The position numbers were made by a program, and so were the translations under genes. From Streptomyces mirabilis (GTDB lineage: Bacteria > Actinomycetota > Actinomycetes > Streptomycetales > Streptomycetaceae): a DNA stretch of 64,000 nt. This document shows positions 17,036-24,498 of the stretch, in pieces. The notes under the pieces were generated by a model. The model saw only the letters and a program-made list of their open reading frames with translations. It did no database searches and had not been told where the DNA came from. The stretch is taken from positions 7,812,001 through 7,876,000 of the forward strand of contig NZ_CP074102.1 of NCBI RefSeq assembly GCF_018310535.1, written 5' to 3'. The number at the start of each line of letters is the position of its first letter. Positions within the stretch are counted from its first letter, which is position 1.

Positions 17036-17938
17036 ATGCAGATGAACACTCCGCCACGGAGCACGATTCGACTGACGCGCCGGGGCCGGGTCGCCCTCAT
17101 CGCGACCGGAGCCGTCGTGGCGGCCACCGCCGTGGCGGTGCCGCTGCTCACCCTGACCACGGAGGACGAGGAGACGCGGCCCACGTCCCTCGTCATCCGG
17201 GAGGGCTGGCGCACCGGCCAGGTCTACGAGGCTGTCGACAGGGCCCTCGCGCTGCCCCTGGGATCCACCAAGAAGTCCCTGGCCAACGCCAACCTCAAGT
17301 TGCCCAATAACGCGGAGGGCAACCCCGAGGGCTACCTCTACCCGGCGACGTACCCCCTCGACAAGACGGCGACCCCCGAGTCCCTGCTGGCGCTCATGGT
17401 CAACACCGCGAACAAGAAGTTCAGCGGCAGTCCCGTCACCGCGGGCGCCCAGCGCAACGCGATGAACATCTATCAGGCGATCACCATCGCGAGCATCATC
17501 CAGGCCGAGGCCGTCACCAAGGCCGACATGGGCAAGGTGGCCCGGGTCATCTTCAATCGCCTGGAGCGGGGCATGCCGCTGCAGATGGACGCGACCCTCA
17601 ACTATGCGCTGAACCGCTTCACGCCGACCACGACCACGAATGACACGAAGCTCGAGAGCCCCTACAACTCGTACCAGCGCATGGGGCTGCCGCCCACACC
17701 GATCGCCAACCCCGGCGAAGCCGCGATGCGTGCCGCGGTCAATCCCACCCCGGGCGGCTGGCTGTACTTCGTCACGGTCAAGCCGGGCGACACCCGGTTC
17801 ACGGCCAGCTACGAGGAACAGCAGAGGAACGTCGCCGAATTCAACCGGCTCCGGAGGAGCGCCTCCCCCTCCCCCTCGAATTCGAACGCGATTTCGACCC
17901 CGGTCCCGGGCTCGCCATCCGCCTCGACCCCGCGCTGA
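17036..17938 (+). CDS. mltG: Small MltG-type endolytic transglycosylase
   Basis: 300 residues: short cytoplasmic N terminus, one membrane anchor (VALIATGAVVAATAVAVPLLTL, about 16-37), then the MltG catalytic domain. The conserved Glu is in ITIASIIQAEA, followed by VARVIFNRLERGMPLQMDATLNYAL, the family signature, and NTYQ-equivalent SPYNSYQRMGLPPTPIANPG. MltG cuts nascent glycan strands and sets their length. Compared with the main Streptomyces MltG (often 500-600 residues) it lacks the long disordered N-terminal region, so it is probably a second copy. No clear ribosome-binding site; a leaderless transcript is possible. Confidence 0.88.
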   Translation: MQMNTPPRSTIRLTRRGRVALIATGAVVAATAVAVPLLTLTTEDEETRPTSLVIREGWRTGQVYEAVDRALALPLGSTKKSLANANLKLPNNAEGNPEGYLYPATYPLDKTATPESLLALMVNTANKKFSGSPVTAGAQRNAMNIYQAITIASIIQAEAVTKADMGKVARVIFNRLERGMPLQMDATLNYALNRFTPTTTTNDTKLESPYNSYQRMGLPPTPIANPGEAAMRAAVNPTPGGWLYFVTVKPGDTRFTASYEEQQRNVAEFNRLRRSASPSPSNSNAISTPVPGSPSASTPR

Positions 17939-17999
17939 AGCCCGGTGCCCGGTGCCCGGTCGACCCAGCCCACGAGGTCTTCGAGCCGGCCACGGGGCA

Positions 18000-19097
18000 T
18001 CAGGCGCCGACGGTCACTCCCGCCAGCAGCCGCCTGATGTCCCGTACCGCCGCGCGCCCGGCCCGGTTGGCGCCGATGGTGCTGGCGGAAGGCCCGTACC
18101 CGACCAGATGGATCCGGGGATCGGCGAGCGCGCGCGTCCCCTCGACGCGGATGCCGCCGCCCGGCTCACGCAGCCGCAGCGGCGTCAGATGGTCGAGGGC
18201 GGCACGAAAACCGGTCGCCCACAGGATGACGTCCGCGTCGACGTGACGGCCGTCGGCCCATGCGACGCCGTCCGGGGTGATCCGGTCGAACATCGGTTGC
18301 CGGTTCAGCACGCCGTCGGCCAGAGCCTGCCGGATCGCGTCGTTCAGCGGCAGCCCCGTCACCGACACGACACTCTTGGGAGGCAGCCCCTGCCGGACCC
18401 GTTCCTCCACGAGCGCGACGGCCGCGCGCCCCACGTCCTCGGTGAAGGGTCCCTCACGGAAGACGGGCGGCCGCCGTGTCACCCAGGTCGTCGCGGCCGC
18501 GTAGGGGGCGATCTCCATCAGATGCTGGGTGCCGGACGCGCCGCCGCCCACGACGACCACCCGCTGCCCGGCGAACTCCTCGGGCCCCGGGTACTGCGCC
18601 GTGTGCAACTGCCGCCCACGGAAGGTCTCCTGGCCCGGATAGCGCGGCCAGAACGGCCGGTCCCAGGTGCCCGTGGCATTGATCAGCGCCCGCGTCGACC
18701 ACGTACCGTCGGAGGACTCGACCAGCAGCCGCCCGCCTGCACCCTCCCGCACGGCCCGCACGTCCACCGGCCGCCGTACCCGCAGGTCGAAGGTGCGCTC
18801 GTAGGTGTCGAAGTACTCCGCGATCACCTTGGAGGACGGCCGCGCCGGGTCCGCGCCCTCCAGCTCCATACCGGGCAGGGAGTGCATCCCGTGCACCTTG
18901 CCGTACGTCAGCGACGGCCATCGGAACTGCCAGGCGCCGCCCGGACGCGGTGCGTGATCCAGCACCACGAAGTCCCGCTCCGGCTCGAAACCGCCCCGCC
19001 GCAGGTGATAGGCGCTGGACAGTCCTGCCTGTCCAGCGCCTATGACGACGACATCGACCTCGCGGACCTCGCGCGCCTGCACCCCGGTGTTGTTCAC
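18000..19097 (-). CDS. FAD-dependent NAD(P)-binding monooxygenase-like protein (CzcO/TrkA type)
   Basis: 365 residues from GTG 19097. Two Rossmann motifs are visible: VVVIGAGQAGLSSAY (FAD, about 14-28) and VVVVGGGASGTQH (NADPH, about 165-177). WRWPSL-like segment reads QFRWPSLTYGKVHGMHSLPG and the C-terminal ATGF motif is ILWATGFRAALDHL. Such proteins hydroxylate or oxidise small lipophilic substrates, but the family includes many of unknown activity. It converges on mltG and is followed, upstream on its own strand, by a short gap before the ssu operon in the same direction. Confidence 0.85.
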   Translation of the reverse strand: MNNTGVQAREVREVDVVVIGAGQAGLSSAYHLRRGGFEPERDFVVLDHAPRPGGAWQFRWPSLTYGKVHGMHSLPGMELEGADPARPSSKVIAEYFDTYERTFDLRVRRPVDVRAVREGAGGRLLVESSDGTWSTRALINATGTWDRPFWPRYPGQETFRGRQLHTAQYPGPEEFAGQRVVVVGGGASGTQHLMEIAPYAAATTWVTRRPPVFREGPFTEDVGRAAVALVEERVRQGLPPKSVVSVTGLPLNDAIRQALADGVLNRQPMFDRITPDGVAWADGRHVDADVILWATGFRAALDHLTPLRLREPGGGIRVEGTRALADPRIHLVGYGPSASTIGANRAGRAAVRDIRRLLAGVTVGA

Positions 19098-19204
19098 GCT
19101 TCCACTAACTCGACCGGGGTGCGGGATCTTCCCGAACGGCGACGCCTGTGAGCCACTCGACGCGCGACCTCTGTCGGGCGGGAACCGGTACGGACGGACG
19201 GTGG

Positions 19205-20233
19205 TCAGGAGTCCTTGTAGACGCGGGGCGTGGTGGTGGAGGGCGGCAGCCCGCCGTTGAAACGGGTGTCCACGAAGGCGGCGAAGTCGACCTTGCCCGG
19301 GATCAGCTTCAGCTCGGTGAAGGTGTCCGCGATCTGCTGCTCCGACGCGATGAGCGGCTTGTCGACGGCGACCGCGATCCGGCTGGCGTTGGTGCGCTTC
19401 ACCGAGGCGAGCGCCACCTCGTACGGCAGTCCGGTGTCCTTCGCCCACACCTTGGCCCAGGCGTCCGGATGCCGGTACACCCAGTCCTGGGCGCGCCGCA
19501 GCCGCTCCAGATAGTCCTTGATGGCCGCGGCCTTCTTGGTGTCCTTCAGCGCACTCGGTGCCGCCACCTGGAAGCTGAGCCCGTTGACGACGCCGTCCCC
19601 GTCGGTCAGGATCCGGCCCTGCTTGGTGTCGAGGACCTGTGAGGTGTACGGGTCCCACACCGCCCACGCGTCCACCTTGCCACCGGTGAACGCGGCGAGC
19701 GCGTCGGCGGGCTGCAGATACTTGACCTTCACATCGCTCAGCTTCAGCCCCGCCTCCTTGAGCGAGGCGATCAGCTGGAAGTGCGCGGACGAACCCTGCG
19801 CCACGGCGATGGACCTGCCCTTGAGCTCCTCGGGCTTCCGCAGCGACGAGTCCTTCGGCACGAGGATGGCCTCGCCCTTGGACGTGCCGTGCCAGGCAGC
19901 CACCACCGAGACCTTCGATCCCGCGCCGGCCGCGAAGACCGGCGGGGTGTTGCCGACGCCGCCGATGTCGACGGCCTTGGCGTTGACGGCCTCCAGGAGG
20001 GGCGGACCGGATGTGAACGTCGACCACTTGATCTTGTAGTTGAGGTCCTTGAGTTCTCCGGCGGCCCGCAGCACCGCCTCGGAACCACCCTTCTGGTCAC
20101 CGACGTTGAGCGTGAGGGAACCCTTGCCGTCGGTTCCGGCCCCCGCGGTGTCGGCGGCCGAGTTCCCGCCGCAGGCGGCCAGTAGCAGAGTCAGAGGGAG
20201 GAGCAGGGCGGCGGGGACGAGGTGTCGGCGCAT
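19205..20233 (-). CDS. ssuA: Aliphatic sulfonate ABC transporter, binding lipoprotein
   Basis: 342 residues. Lipoprotein signal with lipobox LLAACGG (Cys about 21). The mature part follows the SsuA/TauA fold: SLTLNVGDQKGGSEAVLRAAG, VDIGGVGNTPPVFAAGAGS, SIAVAQGSSAHFQLIASL and VDAWAVWDPYTSQV. It should capture alkanesulfonates outside the membrane and pass them to the permease. Last gene of the leader-ssuC-ssuB-ssuA operon, 79 bases after ssuB. Confidence 0.92.
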   Translation of the reverse strand: MRRHLVPAALLLPLTLLLAACGGNSAADTAGAGTDGKGSLTLNVGDQKGGSEAVLRAAGELKDLNYKIKWSTFTSGPPLLEAVNAKAVDIGGVGNTPPVFAAGAGSKVSVVAAWHGTSKGEAILVPKDSSLRKPEELKGRSIAVAQGSSAHFQLIASLKEAGLKLSDVKVKYLQPADALAAFTGGKVDAWAVWDPYTSQVLDTKQGRILTDGDGVVNGLSFQVAAPSALKDTKKAAAIKDYLERLRRAQDWVYRHPDAWAKVWAKDTGLPYEVALASVKRTNASRIAVAVDKPLIASEQQIADTFTELKLIPGKVDFAAFVDTRFNGGLPPSTTTPRVYKDS

Positions 20234-20312
20234 GGCGATTCCGTTCGACTGGTTCAGGTGAAGTGACGGTGAGGTGACGGCGAAGGGCGACTGATGGGTG
20301 GGGAGGGGGAGC

Positions 20313-21104
20313 TCAGGCGACGGTGTCGACGCCCAGGCGCTCCAGGAGGCCGGCACGCAGTTCGGCGAAGCGGGGATCGGCGATGTCGCGCGGCCGGTCC
20401 AGGTCGACCTGGGTCTCGTACGCGATGACACCGCCGTCCATGACGAGGACCCGGTCGGCGAGCAGCACGGCCTCCTCGACGTCATGCGTGACCAGCAGCA
20501 CGGCACAGCCGCGGCGCCGCCACAGTTCGCCGACGAGCCGCTGCGCCTTGATGCGGGTGAGGGCGTCCAGCGCGCCGAACGGCTCGTCGAGCAGCAGCAG
20601 ATCGGGTTCGCGGACCAACGCACGGGCCAGCGAGGCACGTTGGGCCTCGCCGCCGGAGAGCGTCTTGGGCCAGGCGTTCGCGCGGTGGGTGAGTCCGACC
20701 TCGGTCAGCGCCTGCTCGGCGACGGCGCGTTCGGGCTTGCCGGGCAGGCCCAGCAGGATGTTGCGCCACACCTTCTTCCACGGCATGAGCCGGGGCGCCT
20801 GGAACGCGACGGCCTTGCGCCGCGGGACGAGCACAGTGCCCTCGATGTCACGGTCGAGCCCGGCGAGGATGCGCAGCAGCGTGGACTTGCCGCAGCCGCT
20901 GCGGCCGAGCAGAGCCACGAACTCGCCGGGACGCACGTCGAGTCGGAGGTCGTCGATGACGGCGCGCCCGTCGAAGGAGCGGGTCAGTCCCTGCACGCGT
21001 ACCGCGGGGGCCTGGGTGGTCGGGTGTCGCCGATCGGTCGCGGTCTTCTGCTGGGCGGTGGCGCCCTTCTCGAGGGTCACCGGCCCGTGAACGTCGGTCG
21101 CCAT
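20313..21104 (-). CDS. ssuB: Aliphatic sulfonate ABC transporter, ATPase
   Basis: 263 residues. Walker A LLGRSGCGKSTLLRIL, signature LSGGEAQRASLARAL, Walker B LLLLDEPFGALDALT and H-loop VTHDVEEAV are complete. The AFQAPRLMPWKKVWRNI segment is typical of the nitrate/sulfonate/taurine importers. Its start overlaps the end of ssuC by 28 bases, implying translational coupling. It energises sulfonate import for sulfur supply. Confidence 0.92.
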   Translation of the reverse strand: MATDVHGPVTLEKGATAQQKTATDRRHPTTQAPAVRVQGLTRSFDGRAVIDDLRLDVRPGEFVALLGRSGCGKSTLLRILAGLDRDIEGTVLVPRRKAVAFQAPRLMPWKKVWRNILLGLPGKPERAVAEQALTEVGLTHRANAWPKTLSGGEAQRASLARALVREPDLLLLDEPFGALDALTRIKAQRLVGELWRRRGCAVLLVTHDVEEAVLLADRVLVMDGGVIAYETQVDLDRPRDIADPRFAELRAGLLERLGVDTVA

Positions 21105-21964
21105 TGCAGCAGCAGCCTTTCGAGGGAGCGGACGATGAAGTCGGCGAGCAGGCCGAGAAAGGCGTAGACGATCAGGCAGACCACGATCACATCGGTCCGC
21201 AGGAAGTCACGGGCCTGCACCATGAGGAAACCGATCCCAGCGTCCGCGTTGATCTGCTCGGCGAAGACGAGTGCGAGCCAGGCGATACCGAGGGAGTAGC
21301 GAAGCCCGGTCATCGCCCCGGGCAGCGCGCCCGGCAGCACGACATGCCGGACGAGCCCCCACCGGGAGAGGCCGAGGGACTCCCCGGCCTCGATGAGCTG
21401 GGAATCGACGCCGCGGATACCGGCGTACACGTTCAGATAGAGGGGGAAGGACACCCCCAGCGTGATGATCGCGATCTTCGGGGCCTCGCCGATGCCGAAC
21501 CAGATGATGAACAGCGGGATCAGTCCCACGAAGGGCACCGTCCGCAGCATCTGGACGCTCGCGTCCACGAGGTCCTCGCCGACACGGAAGAGCCCGGAGA
21601 CGAGGGCGAGTCCGGTGCCGACGAGGGTTCCGAGCAACAGCCCCACCGCGACGCGCTGCAAAGAGACGCCCATCGCGTTCGGCAGCGAACCATCGGCGAT
21701 CAGATTGCCGCCGACCCGTGCGATGGTGCCCGGAGAGGCGAGGATGTCGGGGGTCAACACCTTTGTGCTGCTCAGGAGTTGCCACAGCGCGAGCAGCAGG
21801 AGCGGGCCGGAGGTGCGGCGCAGCCAGCGGGGCACGCGGGTGTGGCGGGTGGAGAGGGGGACGATCGGAACGAGCTCGGGTGGCGCCGACTGGGCCGCAC
21901 CACTCTTGGATGTGTCCGATATATCGGGCTTGGAAGGGCTGGGTGGGGCATGGCTGATGCTCAT
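21077..21964 (-). CDS. ssuC: Aliphatic sulfonate ABC transporter, permease
   Basis: 295 residues with a hydrophilic N-terminal 50 residues and about six membrane helices. The EAA loop reads EAGESLGLSRWGLVRHVVLPGALPG in two adjacent parts (SLGLSRWGLVRHV, VLPGALPGAM), typical of SsuC/TauC. ATG 21964 has GGAG six bases upstream. First structural gene after the leader peptide at 22097-22180. Confidence 0.92.
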   Translation of the reverse strand: MSISHAPPSPSKPDISDTSKSGAAQSAPPELVPIVPLSTRHTRVPRWLRRTSGPLLLLALWQLLSSTKVLTPDILASPGTIARVGGNLIADGSLPNAMGVSLQRVAVGLLLGTLVGTGLALVSGLFRVGEDLVDASVQMLRTVPFVGLIPLFIIWFGIGEAPKIAIITLGVSFPLYLNVYAGIRGVDSQLIEAGESLGLSRWGLVRHVVLPGALPGAMTGLRYSLGIAWLALVFAEQINADAGIGFLMVQARDFLRTDVIVVCLIVYAFLGLLADFIVRSLERLLLQWRPTFTGR

Positions 21965-22096
21965 GAGTGCTCCACGGGGAGGAGAGCGGCCGGAGAGGAA
22001 TACGCCGTGGCTCCGCCGCGTCAGCGGCTCAGGGCGAGCCGCGACGTGCGGGTGGAGCGGAGCGAGGACGCGGTGGAACGGGGGAGTGAAAGGGCG

Positions 22097-22180
22097 TCAG
22101 CGGCCGCGGCGACACGCGGCGGAGGCCACCCGCAGCAGGTCGATGTGACCGCGCGTGGTGAGCATGGCTGAACGCAACAT
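22097..22180 (-). CDS. Cys-containing leader peptide ahead of ssuCBA
   Basis: A 27-residue mini-ORF reading MLRSAMLTTRGHIDLLRV then ASAACRRGR. The HIDLLRVASxxCRR pattern matches the short leader peptides that precede sulfur-assimilation operons in Streptomyces, where a cysteine codon near the end is thought to sense cysteinyl-tRNA supply and control readthrough. It ends 132 bases before ssuC. There is no strong ribosome-binding site before ATG 22180; the internal ATG at 22165 is an alternative start. Function is inferred from motif and position. Confidence 0.75.
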   Translation of the reverse strand: MLRSAMLTTRGHIDLLRVASAACRRGR

Positions 22181-22314
22181 GCGGGTGAAAGTAGCCAGGT
22201 GCTCCATGCCCGGTCAATGGTGTCTTGCGGAATGGAACGCGGAATGGAACGCGTGTATAAGGGTGCGGGTCGTCGGTCGTGTGCGGAATCCCGCGGACGG
22301 GTGAGAATCGGGTC

Positions 22315-22743
22315 ATGCCCGATGCCTTCACCACCCGAGTCCTGAACGTCGCCACCGGTTCGGCGGAAACGGTCGTCGACCTCACCCGCGACTGCGAGGC
22401 CTTCCTCCGAGAGGTGGCGGCGGGCCGCGACGGCCTCCTGAATGTCTTCGTGCCCCACGCCACCGCCGGTGTCGCGATCATCGAGACCGGCGCCGGAAGC
22501 GACGACGACCTCCTCGCCGCGCTGCACTCCCTGCTCCCCGCGGACGACCGCTGGCAGCACCGCCACGGCAGCCCCGGGCACGGCCGTGACCACGTACTCC
22601 CCGCCGTCGTCCCGCCCCACGCGACACTTCCGGTGCTGGGCGGGAGGCTGGAACTGGGGACGTGGCAGTCGGTGTGCCTGGTGGACACGAACAGGGACAA
22701 TCCCAACCGTCAGGTGCGGTTGAGCTTTCTTGGCGCTGCCTGA
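22315..22743 (+). CDS. YjbQ family protein
   Basis: 142 residues. The UPF0047/YjbQ signature is clear: GLLNVFVPHATAGVAIIETGAGSDDDLLAAL, then HRHGSPGHGRDHVLPAVVPPHATLPV and the C-terminal LELGTWQSVCLVDTNRDNPNRQVRLSFLG, each shown here only in part as HATAGV, DHVLPAVV and GTWQSV. The family has a conserved His/Asp pocket and, in some members, a side activity as thiamine phosphate synthase; its true role is unsettled. Start ATG 22315, weak ribosome-binding site. The gene is intact while its downstream neighbours are decayed. Confidence 0.88.
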   Translation: MPDAFTTRVLNVATGSAETVVDLTRDCEAFLREVAAGRDGLLNVFVPHATAGVAIIETGAGSDDDLLAALHSLLPADDRWQHRHGSPGHGRDHVLPAVVPPHATLPVLGGRLELGTWQSVCLVDTNRDNPNRQVRLSFLGAA

Positions 22744-23407
22744 CGCCGGGCCGGCGGTTTTGCTGCTCAGGTGGGCCCGCCCTGCAGAACCTGTCGCGAA
22801 GCCAGACATCGATCACCAGGTTGTGCGGGCCGGCCGTGATCGCGCACGACTGGACCTCCCGCACCCCGGCCAGCACCTTGCTGGTCTCCTCCACGTGCCG
22901 GCCCGGTACCGAGGTGAAGTACGCGGCGGACAGCGGCCATCCCGACAGCGGCTTGGGCAGATCGCAACGCAGGCTCAGCCGTGAGGCGAGCAGCGACTGC
23001 GGCTTGCGACGCATCGTGGTGATGCGGGCCAGTTCGTCCAGGCTCCGAGCCTGTACGGCGGCCGCCAGATCGCGGCCGCCCGCCGCGAGCTCGATGTTCG
23101 CCACCGCGGGGTCCGCCGCGAGGGCCTGCGCCACGTCCTGGGCGACGCCTGGTTCGGTGTCCACCTCGACCACACCGGTCACCACGATCCGCGAGTTGGA
23201 CAGCCGGGGATAGGCCGTCACCCACGTCAGGCCTGCGTCCTCCAGCCGGTGCCACCGCCGCGCGGCGGTGACCGGGTTGACCCCGAGCACCTCACCGACC
23301 AGCGTCCACGGGGCCCTGGGATGGATCTGCAGGGCGTGGACGACACCGCGGTCGAGTTCGTCGAGCTCTGTTGCGGCTTCCGCAGCGGCACAATCCTGCA
23401 CGCCCAT
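22744..23407 (-). pseudogene. Lrp/AsnC family regulator, internally deleted and truncated
   Basis: The N terminus is good: an AsnC helix-turn-helix (LDELDRGVVHALQIHPRAPW, VLGVNPVTAARRWHRLE) and the first ligand-type domain (SRIVVTGVVEVDTEPG). Full-length Streptomyces proteins of this type have HTH-ligand-HTH-ligand. Here the second HTH is missing (text jumps at about 23010 from TMRRKPQSLLASRL to SLRCDLPKPLSGW) and the second ligand domain stops at VIDVWLRD near 22800. After that the frame runs without homology into the convergent yjbQ gene, to 22478. I regard it as inactive; a short truncated product could still be made. Confidence 0.7.
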
Positions 23408-23529
23408 GGGTGGCGCTTCTCTGCGCGATCCGTGGGAATCCGATGGGAAGTCTGCACCGTGACCCCAGGTCTTCTTCCGTATTCCACACTCCTTCGCCTG
23501 CTCCCGATACGGAGGAGTGACCGCGCCCC

Positions 23530-24075
23530 ATGACGCATGCCACGTTGCGGGAGGTCACCCGGACCGCCCCGCGGATCCACAACGCCCGGCTCATCGACGG
23601 GATTCGCCGCCCGGCCGCCGCGCGGAACTCGACCCGGTCCTGGTCACGTTGGACACCGCGACGCGACTGCGGCAGACGCTCGACGCCGGAATCACCACCG
23701 CACGCGATCTGGGCGGCCTGTCGGCGGGCTACCGCACGGCCGTCGAGACCGGACGGATCGTGGGTCCGCGGCTGCACACGGCCGTACGGATCCTCAGCCA
23801 CACCGGTGGCCACGCTGACCTTCGCCTGCCCGACGGTACCGACCTGACTGCCGGAATGTCCGAGATCGCCGACACCGCCGACGCGGCCCGGCTCGCCGTG
23901 CGCCGGGTACTGCGCGAGGGCGCCGACCTGGTGAAGGTCCGCGCCACGGGTGGCATGGGCAGCCCCTACGACGACCCTGACGACGAGGGTCTGCTGGAGG
24001 AGGAGATCCGTGCCGTCATGGACGAGGCCCGGCGCCACGGCGGCAAGCCGGCCGCCGCCCACGCCCAGGGCAACG
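23530..24075 (+). pseudogene. Amidohydrolase remnant
   Basis: Starts like an imidazolonepropionase/Xaa-Pro dipeptidase-type amidohydrolase ([10 protein letters not shown], then [12 protein letters not shown] at 23570-23605) but the frame then changes: the matching continuation [27 protein letters not shown] is in another frame from about 23640. The part in between, which should hold the metal-binding HxH of the family, is missing. Continues through TGGHADL and [16 protein letters not shown] and ends at [10 protein letters not shown]. Broken by a deletion/frameshift and by loss of the C-terminal half. Confidence 0.65.
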
Positions 24076-24308
24076 CGGATGATGATGTCCCACAGGACCG
24101 CGAGGTCCGCGTCGACCGCGAGACCCTCACCCTCGGCTACGCCGGGGTGTACTCCAGCTTCCCGCGCCACGCCGAGACCGCGGCTGCTCGCCACGGACCG
24201 GACACCCGTGCCGTCCTCGTCGAGGTCGGCCGCCGGGGCATGGCGGGCGGCCAGGAGGACATGATCACGGACGTCGCGCTCGACCTCGCGGCGCGAGAGC
24301 GGACGTGA
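24076..24308 (+). pseudogene. C-terminal remnant of a 4-hydroxy-2-oxovalerate aldolase
   Basis: In frame with, and directly joined to, the amidohydrolase remnant. The residues [19 protein letters not shown] and [18 protein letters not shown] match the C-terminal communication domain of MhpE/BphI aldolases ([15 protein letters not shown], ELGRRxxVGGQEDM). No catalytic barrel is present. The two remnants form a chimeric open frame without an intact product. Confidence 0.6.
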
Positions 24309-24485
24309 TGCCTCACCGAGTGCAGACGCGACGATGACGCCGCCGACAGCCGCCTGTGCCGCGCAGGCGCGGCCGGGCGTCTTGTCTGCCGGGGAGAGCC
24401 GGAGAAGGCCGTCACCCACCTCCGGGACCAGATCGTCAGCAGGGGAGCGTCCGGACCAGGAGACAGGGCCCGTCCTGCGGGCTGC

Positions 24486-24491
24486 TACGGT
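24486..24491 (+). promoter_or_regulatory. -10 box of a leaderless transcript
   Basis: TACGGT seven bases before the GTG at 24499. With normal spacing transcription would begin at or next to the start codon. No convincing -35. Confidence 0.45.
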
Positions 24492-24498
24492 CCCTCGC

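Noticed and set aside
22478..22743. C-terminal coding part of the Lrp gene overlapping yjbQ
   Set aside because: The sequence is antisense to a well-conserved gene and has no similarity to Lrp proteins.
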